From NCBI GenBank assembly GCA_029449235.1, contig JANATG010000011.1, forward strand, positions 1,952,001 to 2,016,000: DNA of 64,000 nt, in the 5' to 3' direction. Source of the DNA: Linnemannia schmuckeri. Lineage: Eukaryota; Mortierellomycota; Mortierellomycetes; Mortierellales; Mortierellaceae. Under the pieces are notes generated by a model. The model saw only the letters and a program-made list of their open reading frames with translations. It made no database searches and was not told the origin of the DNA. The position numbers and the translations under genes were made by a program. Below, one piece after another: positions 1 through 11,028 of the stretch; the stretch's first letter is position 1, and every line of letters starts with the position of its first letter.

Positions 1-832
1 GCATCGCCATGCGTCACCACCTCTAAGACCGCATCCACCAGGTCCCAACCAGTCGCTAAAGCTTGCGGATGAGGCGCTTTTCGACCCACAACTAAGTGTT
101 GATGGAAGTCATAGAAACGACGGAGGATACTCGACTGCCACCACACCGACAACGCTCGACTTTTTGCACACCAACGAGCACAGGCCTGAGCGGGTACGAC
201 TGTCTTATCAGAGCGATGGATCTGTCTACTACCCACCACCACCAGCATCTATCTCGCACCAGCCAATGATACCAGAGGATACGCCATACATGTCCGAACA
301 CAGTGTCTCAGGAAGTGGTCGTCGTTTCAATTACCCTCAGTCGCTTGCTCTTGGCCCCTCTGGAGCCAACTACCAATACGCAGGTCTGACAGGACCCTCA
401 ACTGCCGGTGCTGGAGGCGGTCCAGGGTATGCGGCCACTGGAAGCGATTACCACGATAGAGGATACTACGGAGAAAGAGACCGCGAAAAGTACCTGTCAG
501 GTATATCGACACAAACGGGTTACTCTCGAGTATCATCAGTCGGGTCAGATCCTCAGGCGATTATCTACCCCAATACTTCGCCTCCGAATCCTAAGAGGAT
601 AGTGAGTGGGCCTCAGGGAGGAGAGGGGTTTGGATTTGTGATCGAGCCTTCCCCTCCTGGAGCGCCCCAGGCGTTGCTTGAGCACCAGCGGTCGTTTCTC
701 CGTCAGCAAGAACAACTGCAGCAGCAGCCGTTGGAATCTCATCAGTCATATTGGCCAGAGCCATATCAGCAACCGCTGGCGCAGAGTCCACCTCCACTAG
801 CGCCTCGACCGTCTGTTCGACCTCCGTACTAA
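1..832 (+). CDS. C-terminal part of a low-complexity protein, unknown function (partial)
   Basis: The reading frame is open from base 2 to the TAA at 830-832, so the 5' end lies outside the window. About 276 residues are visible. They are rich in Pro, Gly, Ser, Tyr and Gln, with a Gln-rich run near residue 238 and a proline-rich end (PPPLAPRPSVRPPY). I see no domain, membrane segment or signal peptide. The composition resembles disordered tails of fungal signalling or regulatory proteins, but the family cannot be named from this part. The first ATG inside the window (164) is not a convincing start, because the same frame continues upstream with the same composition. Confidence 0.7.
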   Translation, partial: HRHASPPLRPHPPGPNQSLKLADEALFDPQLSVDGSHRNDGGYSTATTPTTLDFLHTNEHRPERVRLSYQSDGSVYYPPPPASISHQPMIPEDTPYMSEHSVSGSGRRFNYPQSLALGPSGANYQYAGLTGPSTAGAGGGPGYAATGSDYHDRGYYGERDREKYLSGISTQTGYSRVSSVGSDPQAIIYPNTSPPNPKRIVSGPQGGEGFGFVIEPSPPGAPQALLEHQRSFLRQQEQLQQQPLESHQSYWPEPYQQPLAQSPPPLAPRPSVRPPY

Positions 833-1390
833 ATGCAAGGTTGAGCCTATTATCGTCCTACGGATCTTCTTTTACCTTTGCAGAGCCTCCTTCTAGTTTT
901 CTACCTCTCCCCTTCCCCTCATTTTAGTTCTACGTGTAGACTGATGTGATTTCCTTGTGTATTCTAGCGACTAGTTTTCTGAGCACTTCTTTCAGTTCTT
1001 CTGCCTTTGCTCGTGTCAATGACGGAATGAGTAAAGTTTTTATTAGTGTGTATATTGGTGTGGTTATTATCTAATGGAAACTGGAAAGGTGGCGTGTGTG
1101 CCTGACTTTAGAGACTTGAAAGTCCTCTTTTCTATGTCTGGAGTGGAGCGATATATGAATATACGAATGAATGAATGAATGAATGATAAAAAATAAAAAT
1201 TCAACTTCCGTTCTCGTTCTCGCGGCACTGCAGCCATCAGCGGCCGTTAGAGTTTGACACAGCGGTCCTGATTATTTACTATTGATTGATCTGTTTGAAA
1301 TGAATGGATGGGACAAAACTGCGAGGGATATCGGGACTGAGTGGGTGTATGCTGTCGATCAAATTGTCTGGTGATAATAATAGGGAAGGG

Positions 1391-1431
1391 GAAGGAAGGA
1401 AGGAAGGAAGGAAGGAGGACTGAGATTCATG

Positions 1432-1509
<78 letters not shown>

Positions 1510-1539
1510 AGAGAGAGAGGGAGGGAGAGAGAGGAAGGA
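1391..1539. repeat. GGAA and (GA)n microsatellites
   Basis: GGAA units run from 1391 to about 1416. Near-pure GA dinucleotides follow from about 1433 to 1503, and a GA/GGGA-interrupted tail ends near 1539. The block is all purine on the + strand apart from a short spacer. Confidence 0.95.
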
Positions 1540-1542
1540 CAT

Positions 1543-1573
<31 letters not shown>

Positions 1574-1795
1574 GTCTTCCTTTCTTGTTTTTTTATCTCT
1601 CTTCTTTTCTTCTTTCTAATTCTTCTCTTCTTTTTTTCTTTTTTCTTTTTTCTTTTTTCTTTTTTCTTTTTTCTTTTTTCTTTTTCTTTCTTTCTTTCTT
1701 CTTTTTTTTTCTGCTCTGTTCTCCACGTTGTTCATCATTTTTTCCACGCCCCCTTCCCCCTTCCCCTTCCCCCTTCCCCCTTCCCCCTTCCTCCT
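1543..1795. repeat. CTTT, TTTTTTC and CCCTTCC tandem repeats
   Basis: There are three successive pyrimidine repeats on the + strand: CTTT units at 1543-1573, T6C units at about 1630-1690, and CCCCTTCC-type units at 1748-1795. They follow directly after the purine repeat at 1391-1539. Confidence 0.9.
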
Positions 1796-2199
1796 TACCT
1801 CCAATTCTCTTTCCCTATTCATCTTCACTCTTCTTCACAGAATCTGCTCTTCTCTCTCACACTATCCTTCTCCTCTCCCTCCCTCCTTTCATTCTCTCCT
1901 TCAACCTCTTCAACAACTCAAGCCCCTTCCTCTCACCTCTCTCACTTCCTCTTCACCCTCGCACCCCTGACCTGACCCCCCAAACCCTGCAAATCATAAC
2001 TCTCTTCCCTGTACCTATTTAATTGTACCCGATTAATCTCTCTTTCCCTTGTCACACACACCACTCTTCCCTCCTTCATTTCCTCTCATCCTCTCACTCT
2101 CGCCTTCACTTTCAACTCTCAACTCTCGCCCTCTAACAAACAAAAAACAGCTTCCACCCTCACACCCTTTACTCACAACAAAAACACTAACAACACATA

Positions 2200-5100
2200 A
2201 TGAAGCTTTCGAGCGGGTCGTCGATGGCCTTGCTTGCCTCCCTGGCAACGCTACTCTCTACCTCCGTCCAACAAGTCGCCGCCTATGGTCAAAGTACGTT
2301 CACACTCTTCCCTCCCTCGTTCTTCTAGCCAGCCAACCAACCAACCACCTCCCACCAGCCTTACGCCTTTTACATAAGGGGTTTCTTGGAACCCAGGAGT
2401 CAGGAGACAACCGACAGCCTTTTTTTTCATTTCGCTTTTTTTTGTCGACCGTTATGTGTTCCTGAAACAACAAAGAGAGACGGATCGCTGTATTTTTTTC
2501 TGGACCTCGTTTTCCGACTATCTAGTGAATAACCGTGGAGTTCAACGTTCAACGTTATTCTCTACTGTCTCAGTTGCCACAATACCTCTCTATCCTTTTC
2601 TTCTTTCATTTTCTACCTTTTTTTATGCTCGTCCTACACCTTTAGAGGATGGGCATGTACTTTCTTGGAAATCTTGGGTTCTCGACAATCCTCGGTAGCT
2701 TGATTTCAACAAACATATTTGGGCGTCAGGGTTGAGGTCAGGTTACGGTGGTACAGAGAAGGAACAAAAACAACACCACTGTTTGGTTCAACAGCGATAC
2801 AAGAGAGAGAGAGATAGGATGGATGATTAACGGGTGTAACACGAGAATGGTGTCCCAATTTCTTGTTCGTGTAAATATGGTTTACAGCTCTTCTTTTTCT
2901 TCATCATGGTTTTTTTATTTCATGGGCGCAAACGCACTCGAACTCAAAAAGAACAAATGGATGGAGAAATTGAAGGAGAAATTAACAATGGAAGGAGATG
3001 GTTGAGTTGAGTGTATATCAAAGAAACGACGGAAAGAAGAGGAATATGAACGTGAGTGAGGGTAATGGAGGTGGGAGTGGGCGAGTGAGTGAGTGAGTGA
3101 ATGAGAGGGCGAGACAGGAACTGATAAAAAATATGAGAGCAAACTGAGTGAGGGACAGAGAGGGGGAACATGATTTTTTCTTAGCGCGAAAATGGCTCTC
3201 CCTTTCGGAAGGACAACAGGCTGCACATTCATCCTCTTTCTCTCCTCTTTAATCGCAAGCATGCAATTGGCAGTTGAAGAAAAAGACTCTTGGTGCCGGA
3301 GAAAGAAGAGGAGCATGGTTCGACTCTCATTGTTTGCTCACGGCACTAGAAACAAGGAACAGGAGCAATTTTTAATGACTAAGAACATAAGAACATCGAG
3401 AGCCATATCTCTTCATTCAATGTGCCACAAGAACAAGAAGAACCATTGGTAACCAAGAGTGAGAAAAAGAGAAGGCCATAACCCGCAGGGATTGCTGACC
3501 AAAGAGGATTGGGAGGGGCGGGGAAATATAGACGGACACAACCGACAACCTGACAAAAGTGGTTGAAGAGCCGCGGTCCAAATGCAAGATTATTACTCCT
3601 GTTGACATGCATGACGGACAATGGAGGACAGAGAGAGGAGAAATAGAGAAAGGTACATGAACGACATAAAAAAAAGTGGGTACACAGTGAGAAGGGGGAG
3701 AAAGGAGAGAGAGGACAGACTACGACTACTGCATCGATCGGCATCGCACTTTTTTTTTATCTTTTCATTCATTTGCGAACAGGTGTTCGTTTTTACTATC
3801 GTCACCCACTCTCCACTCAACGCCACTCCACTCCACTCCTTCATTCATGAACAACGGGCGTTGTTCGGAGGTTGGATGTTGTCGATGGCTCTCTGACGGT
3901 TACGATCCGGGAAGAGGATTATAGGAGGAGATTCAATTGTAGGCCCGTTTAGACCCTCATGTGTAAACGAGATTGGATGGGCGTACAAGGAAAAACATCA
4001 TTGCTGCGAGGTATTTGTAAACGGGTGTATATCTTCCTCTTCATTTCATTGCCTTTCATCGCATAAGCAAAACAGGGGTGCTAGTGTCGCAAGACTACTA
4101 GCTTTATGCTACATTTGCACAAAGGGAGAAAAGAGCTGAGGGTGAAAACTGTATTGAACATAGACATGTACATGTGTCTGAATATGTATCTACTCCTGGC
4201 AACGTGGGTTGTGCGTGGGTTTGCGAATAAGTGGGTGTTATTACCAGAGTTAGCTATGATCTGCTCGTAGAACACTAAGAGGAATAACAGAGAGGTGCTG
4301 AATGGACAACCCAAACAAAGAACAGTCAGTAAGAAAGAGAGAAACTACAAGCAAAAGGAGAAAAAAACGACATCGCTCACGACAACAACAACGACAACAA
4401 CAACGACAACAACAACAACAGCAATAACAACAATTGCAACATTAACAACAGCGAAGAGAGAGTTCCCCTTCTTTTTTTCCTCCTTCATGATGAGCAGTTT
4501 TCTTGTTATGTCTGGTTTGTGAGGTCTTTATGTTATCGAACAGGGACAAATGGAGACGAGAGGGAGTGAGAGCACTCAGGCACACACACCACACAACCAT
4601 TTGTTCGTGCAAACGCAAACACACCACCAACGAACAGTTGGCCAGACAGCCTGAAGGGGATCTATTTTTATTCGTCCGTTCTACGCTTTCATTTCTTGTT
4701 TTGTTGTCGTTCTTGCGTCTCATCTCACCACTCACCGGCTGCAGGAAGAACACATCCACATCAGTTCTATCCAACCAACTACCAACCAACAACCACCTCC
4801 ACTCGAGAACCACTCTCATGAATGGCTGCTGTGGCTTTTGCAGCCCCCTTGCTACCAATAAGACAAATTTCGCCTTAAAAAAGTAATAATCCTAACTCCT
4901 ATGGATGATCCGAAATTGTCTGTTTTTCGCTCATTAGTGTTACCCTACAATGGAACTGTTTGCAAAGTAAGTTGATGCTTTCATTTCTCTCCTGGCCTGA
5001 AGCCTCGCAAACAACAAAAAGCACGGTTACCTAACAAATACTTTCGCTCTGGTACATCTTCTTTTTTCATGAAATAGGGCTTTATTGACTACCAGGTGTG

Positions 5101-7227
5101 GGTGGCGGATGGAGTGAAGTTAGACGATATTGAGCAGCAGCTGATCAAAAGTAAAATTGAGACGATCTATGGTCTGCCCGATCCGTGCAACTCTGCTTAT
5201 TTGCGCCATGCTTGTTCAGTCGCCTACCCCCGTCCAGTCTCAAACGGTTATGGTACGTTCTTTTCATGAAAGAGACCTTGTGTTGCGATATGTACTGCGT
5301 TGCATGTACAAATGAGAGTGATATGTACGATGCATGCGCAAGAGGACGCATGTCCAAATGTCGTTTTTGTTTACGTTACGGTGCGACGGGTTCTCGACAC
5401 GCCTAGACACAGGCCCCCCCCCCCCCCTTTTTTATCGTTTCCCTCCATCCCTCGCTTCTCGTTCCTTTTCATTTTGAAGATGAAAAAAATGATATGATAC
5501 AGCTGAGACCCCTTGTGCTGATGAAGGGACATAAGGTTCCTGTTCTGATGGGATTATCGACAACGTATTAACCATGACACACATCCTTGTCTTTGATCTT
5601 ATTCCCTCAATCTCCTCCTTTCGTCTTCGTTCTTCAACCAAACAGGCAACAGCTACAATGTCCTCTTTGCTTGCAAGTCATCCTGCCAGGCAGTGCTTGA
5701 CTCTTGCACGGCCAACTTTGAGCTCCTTGGCATGACCGACATGCTTCCCAACTGTGCCGCTACCGTCCCCAACACCGACAAATACCCCGGCGGAGCTGTC
5801 CAGTTTCAGAACGATGGCTCTTGCAACTCCCTTCCCAGTAAGTTTTTGCTTTCTTCTAGAAAAACAGGAAGAAAATGAAAGAAACCTTGCATGAGCGTGT
5901 TTTATTATCAAAACACGCACAAGAGTCCTGTGCTACCATTGGGACGATCCTAATTTGTTACAAGGGACAATCTTAAAAACTAAAACATGGAACAACTTTT
6001 ATTCATTCCCACAAAATAGCCAAGAGCATGAACTCGACATGCATGGTGCCATTGACAGAGTGCGTCTCCCCCTTCGTGGTGGATACAGTCTTCAAAACCA
6101 CAAACGGACAACAAAACACCGACGACGTCAACTGCTCCTGTGGGTGCTGTCTCCCCTGCCCGCAGACCGACAACTACTACAAAGCCGATCTTCTCAAGAC
6201 GGGATTCTTTGTCACCGATGTCCTTAAGGCCATCTCTGCAGTTCTCGCCCTGGTCCTTGCTATCTCTTATGTCGTCCTCCCCGATAAACTGCAGCACCCC
6301 TCCAACTTGATTCTCTTTGCCTCGATTGCCACCGCAATCTTCGGCGCCGCTGTTGCTCCTTCATTTGGTGATGCTACTCGTGTCCAGTGTGCCGCCAACG
6401 GTATCTCACCCGCGACATCCTACAACAATACGCTGTGTACAGTCCAGGGGGCCTGGTTGCTCTTTGGCGCTATTGCCACCACCGCCTGGCTGTCGATTGT
6501 CATCATCAACCTGCATCTGCACACCGTCTGGAACTCGAACTGGCTATCGAGAAAGGCCTGGTTGTCGCATGTCATTGGATGGGTCATCCCTGCTGCCTTT
6601 GCTGCCATCGCCGTCGTCACCAACTCGCTTGGCTGGACCAACTCGTCCATGTGTATGGCTTCTGCAGAGACTGCTGCAGTGTTGTTGTTTGCCCCCCTGG
6701 GATTAATCATGATCCCTTCCACCTTGCTTCACATTGCTACTTTTGCACACATCATCCGAATCACTTTGCAGGCTGAGAACTCGGAAACCGTCTCCCATTC
6801 AACCTTGTCCTCTGGTCGCGCCGCAAGAATCTCTCACCGACGCCACGTCATGAACGCCATTCGCATCCAATGGCGTGCCGCTGTCCTGGCACTGGTCGTC
6901 TCGTCCTCGGTCCTGATCTACTGGTCCTTCTACCTCGTTGAGGGTTCCAAGACCGACACCACCTGGATGAGCACTTGGCAGTTGTGTATCTTCAACAGGC
7001 TCGGTAATCAGGAAGAATGTGGCGCCAAGTACGCAAAGGGCCATGTCCCCGATTTTATCTTTATGATGATTACTGAGGGATTGGTCAGTACGACGGGTCT
7101 GTGGGTCTTCTTGCTGTTCTTCAAGGGAACGCTTGTCTCTGAGTGGAAGGAGTATATGAGTGGATGGGTTTGTTGTGGAGGACGGAGGAACCGGAGACGA
7201 GAGGAGGACCAGTTTTACGTGATCTAA
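2200..7227 (+). CDS. Frizzled-like seven-transmembrane receptor with cysteine-rich (FZ) domain
   Basis: Five exons (2200-2293, 4938-4966, 5078-5252, 5646-5837, 6020-7227) join in phase to 565 residues. Residues 1-28 look like a signal peptide. Residues 32-178 form an extracellular domain with ten cysteines (40, 78, 87, 109, 113, 120, 136, 159, 171, 178). The CKSSCQAVLDSC stretch at 109-120 fits the FZ pattern C-x3-C-x6-C. A Cys-rich hinge (CSCGCCLPC) follows, then seven hydrophobic helices between about residues 205 and 530. Just after helix 7 there is KGTLVSEW, which resembles the KTxxxW motif that binds Dishevelled in animal Frizzleds but has one extra residue before the Trp. The tail ends RREEDQFYVI. 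The likely role is a plasma membrane receptor, ligand unknown. Intron 1 is 2.6 kb; the others are 111-393 nt. Exon 1 is the least certain part, chosen because it supplies the signal peptide and the right phase. Confidence 0.82.
4381..4455. repeat. (AAC)n-rich microsatellite inside receptor intron 1
   Basis: Imperfect ACA/AAC trinucleotides lie near the 3' end of the long first intron of the receptor gene. Confidence 0.8.
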
Positions 7228-7616
7228 ACTCTTTTCGCCTTGTTTTTCTTCATTCCTTTATCTTCACTCTGTTTTTTTCTTTTCATGACCCATTCCTCTC
7301 TACCACGCACGCACTTATTCTCATACTTCTCCTTCATAATTTACCATATATCTTCTGTTCAAACACCTTGGGGGAACAGAAAGTGGTCGTCGTCGTCGTA
7401 GATCCTGTCTGCTCAAACAATATCCAAAATATAATAGACACAAAACTCACATACAAATACAGCGTATATTTTTGAACATATCCAACAATGTACTATCTTT
7501 ATAAATGTACGTATTGTACATGATGCTCGCATGCATGAAAATGACCATCATAAATAATTTATTTTATTTCCGAGGGTACTTCATATAGACCAGTGGTGGT
7601 GACCCCGCTCGAGGTC
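7228..7616. other. Convergent 3' flanks of receptor gene and transporter pseudogene A
   Basis: No gene. It is A/T-rich, with AAATAATTTATTTTATTT at 7551-7568, which offers poly(A)-type signals on both strands. This suits two convergent transcription units. Confidence 0.5.
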
Positions 7617-9470
7617 TTAAGCTCTGCCCAACCGTTCGGAACGACTACCGGCAGAAGAGGCATCGTCACTCTCCTCACCAACCATCACCAACACACCTGC
7701 CGCTTCACGTTCCTCCATCATCGCCGTCGCCACCGTCGGCGACTTTTCCTCGTCCCCTTCCTCCTCCTCCGCCTCCTCTGCTTCCTCCACAGCATCACCA
7801 CTCGGGCAGACTGGTTTATCTCATGGCAAGATAACAAGCGCCAACAAGAACTCAAACACCCCCATCCCAACAATCGCCAAAAACGCAAACCGAAACCCCT
7901 CCATCAACACCGGTCCTCCCCTCACCGCACCGGTACTATTTCCATTCATCGAAATTGCAATCACATTCAGGATCGCGATCCCGAAAGAGCCCCCGAGTTG
8001 GAGACCTGTAGTGTACAACGCCCCGACGAGACCTTGATCTTGATCGGAAGCGTCCCGGATGGCAGTGATTTGGATCGGGAGGAGGGAGAAGACCATTCCG
8101 AAGACGTGGAGGATGAATGCTGGGAAAGGGATCGTGAAAAAAGACGTACCCTTGGTTACAAAGGAGAGCATGAGAGCGGGTATGCTTCTTAACAGAAACC
8201 CGGTCAGGATCAAGGGTTTCAAGGGTAAGTGGGGCAGGATCCGGCCAATGATGGGAAAGGTTATCACGGAGAGGAGGGCATGGACCAGGAAACCTAGGGC
8301 GGTCTGGATGGGTGTCCACTGGTAGACTTCTTGGAAGATCATGCTGGAGTAGTAGGCGATCTCTTGGAATTTGGCCATGGAGACAAAGGCGAGGATGACG
8401 GATGTGGTGAAGGAGGAGACTCTCCAGACTCGGAGCGGCATCAGAGGGGCCTGAACACGGGTCTCTATCTCCAGGAACGCAACCTCATGCAAAACGCCGA
8501 CCACCAGGATCGGAAGCGTCTTGGGACTCGCCCACCCATACTCCACCCCCGTCGAGATATAGTACACAATCCCAGTAACTCCCAGCGTCCTTGTAAAGGC
8601 ATCCAGAAAGTCCACCTTCGGCCTATCCTCCACCTCAGTCCTCGGGGCAACAGGGATCACAAAGTAACTCAACCCCACAACAAACGCCGCAGCAGCCGAG
8701 ACGCGAAAAATCCACAGCCATCCAGCACTAACAATCAACCCACCCGCCAACAAGATCCCTGTGATAGCACCCAACCCCCCACAGGCTCCAAAGATCGCAA
8801 ACGCCCTCGCCCTCCGCGTCCCGGCAGGATAATTTGTTGCAATCAAAGCCATCACGGACGGGATCGTGCTAGCAGCGCCTATTCCCTGCAATACCCGGGC
8901 CAGAATAAACATTAGCGGGGAGGTTGAGAAGGAGACGATGAAGGCCCAGAGAGTAAACTAGAAGAGGCCAAACATGAATATTCGTCGGTGACCAAAGAGG
9001 TCGCCTAGGCGACCCGAGAGGAGAGGAGCCCGGCGAAGGTGATTGTATAGGCGTTGAGGGCCCAAAGGACTTCTGTGACGGAAAAGTTAAGGTCCTGGGC
9101 GATTGGGGGGATTGCTACTGAGACTGATCCACTATTGACTAATGAAAGGAGGATGTAGGTATGCCTAAGTAAGCATATGAAAGAAAAGGACAGTCGTTTT
9201 TCGTTACAAAAAGAAAAAGCAAAGGGACTTGCCAATGTCAAAGAGTTGTGCCATGGAAAGGACGTAGAGAAGGGCGGGACTCAGCTTCTGTCGTATCCGT
9301 CTAACGCCCTTGAGTTGTTGCTGTTGCTGTTGCAATGGAGGAGCGACTTCCAGAACTGATAATTCTGCGGTGAGTGTGAGAGGTGTCAAGTGGATCTGGG
9401 CCATGCTGGCTGATGAGAGGAGCAGTGGTTGTGGGAGTTGCTGTTGAGAGGATCTTGAAGGTGGTATCAT
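7617..9470 (-). pseudogene. Transporter pseudogene A (DHA2-type MFS), two nonsense codons and a frameshift
   Basis: This matches the intact paralogues at 13237-14885 and 16165-18061 over its whole length. Exon 1 is 9470-9233 and exon 2 starts at 9138. The intron is in the same place as in the paralogues, but its donor is GC (GCAAGT) instead of GT. Lesions: a net one-base loss at about 9012-9032, just before MFS motif A; TAG at 8958-8960, where the paralogues have Trp (GLFWF); and TGA at 7821-7823, where they have Trp (ILPWDKPV). Beyond the last stop the frame stays open to a TAA at 7617-7619 and ends in SERLGRA, like the end of the intact copy at 16165 (LDRLGKA). The rest of the frame (8912-7824) is well kept, including GLVGALYTTGLQLG, so decay is recent. 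Sequencing error is an alternative for any single lesion but not likely for all three. Confidence 0.85.
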
Positions 9471-11028
9471 CTTTATTAATATGGAATATGGAGAGATGGA
9501 TGGACGGAGGCGTTGCCGAGTGGAGAAGTATTAACTGAGGAGGAATGTGTATGAGGTGGAGCCGTTCTTTATATGTCGTACAAAGTCGTTGTTGGATGGG
9601 TTGATGCAGGCGATCCTTTTATACAGTTTCCACTCAGTGCGCTCGGTATCTGACTCTCTTCTGGCTCATCTATCTGGCACTCTGAGCAGGCAGTCATCCG
9701 ACACCTCTCACAACCCCATTGCTACGTTCAGATACTCCCCCTTCAATAGTTCTCTCAACGCGCCCCTTCACCGACATTTCCTAAGCAAGATACACAGCTG
9801 CTTTACTGCATTTCTCTTAATCTAAGGATAGCATTGTTTTTTACTTCCTGACTCTCCACACGAAAACTTGGGACCCACGATTTTGATCACTTCGCTTCGC
9901 CAGGATTCGAGTCAGCATAGTCCAACCCCAATTAGCTGGACACCCCCTTTATTTTCTCTTGTTTCAAAACAGTTATGACCACTCACGTTCATATCAACCA
10001 TGACAGATCCAAACAGCCAATACATCCTCCCATCCACAGACGACTGTGGTACCCCCGAACCACTAACATTTCTGTACACTTGTTCGTCCATGTCCATCAA
10101 AGGGCAGACATCAAGGGTGCAGACATGGTATAACTGCTAAGTAGAGATAGGCAATCTCAGTTGGTTTTCTTCGCCCCATCCAAGCATACGCCCTCTCTGT
10201 GCCCTTACACAAGGGATGCCTTTTTTTCCAAGTGTAAACCTTACTAGTCTTTTCTACATATGTGAGTAGGTAAACTAGCGAAGAAAGAGGGGGGGGGGAG
10301 GGAAAGCTAGGCTATGCAGGCAACAATAGATGGATCAATTGGGTCGTCTACCAAAGAACAGGGATTACTGCCGATTAGAAAACCTTGCTGACATGTTCGT
10401 ACATTATTTTCTTACACAGCCGCATTGAGTTTGGCGAATCTTTGATCGCCACTTCGTACCTATTGAGTCCTTCCATATTGACCAGAAACTACAATATCAA
10501 AAGGGTCAAACCATAAACCAAAGATATACATCAACTTCACGACCAAGAAGGTGCAGTTGGAAAAGCCATTTGCAGGTTTATAAGGATTGCATGAGAGGGA
10601 AGGGAGTTTTGATACAACCGGCTCGTCAAGTGCGGGTGTGACGCACACAGACAAGACCACTTGGCAGCATGTTAATTTTTTGAAAAGAAAGCAAACGTAG
10701 AGTAAACAGAATAGAAAAAAAAAGTAACCACCACAACAAAGATAACAAAAAAAAACACACCATAACAGACACCACCAAAGACATACAGAGAAAACAACTC
10801 AACAGAGGTTATAAAGCAGCTAAGGCAAAAAAGATATGGTCATCCCCTTTCCTTGCACCACCCGTTCTCGACTAAGCATTGGTCATCACAGATTACATTC
10901 CTCAAGAGACCCAGCTTCACCTGTTGCGGTAAAGAAGGATCGCAGGACAATGATACGCATGAACAACTCTTACCCACTGAGTCATAACTTCGTCCCACGA
11001 AACTATCAGTGTACCGTCCACCTCTTCG
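9471..11028. other. Intergenic region between transporter pseudogenes A and B
   Basis: About 1.5 kb without a supportable gene. It contains the upstream flank of pseudogene A, a G-run near 10291-10301 and an A-rich stretch at 10700-10830. A degraded piece of pseudogene B may lie in 10836-11028, but I cannot align it to the paralogues. Confidence 0.5.

Larger units (their letters stand above)
833..2199. other. Intergenic region, 3' UTR of the left gene and pyrimidine-rich leader of the receptor gene
   Basis: No gene seen. It holds the 3' flank of the left gene (AATAAA-like stretch near 1190-1200), a 400-base purine then pyrimidine repeat block (1391-1795), and a strongly C/T-rich stretch up to the receptor start codon at 2200. 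That stretch probably includes the 5' UTR. Confidence 0.6.

Noticed and set aside
1429..2022. 197-codon open frame on + rich in Glu/Arg then Phe/Leu/Ser
   Set aside because: It is a translation of the GA and CT repeats and is not conserved-looking protein.
9880..9935. tRNA-like T-arm (GGATTCGAGTC) on +
   Set aside because: The flanking bases do not pair into a T-stem, and no acceptor or anticodon arm fits.
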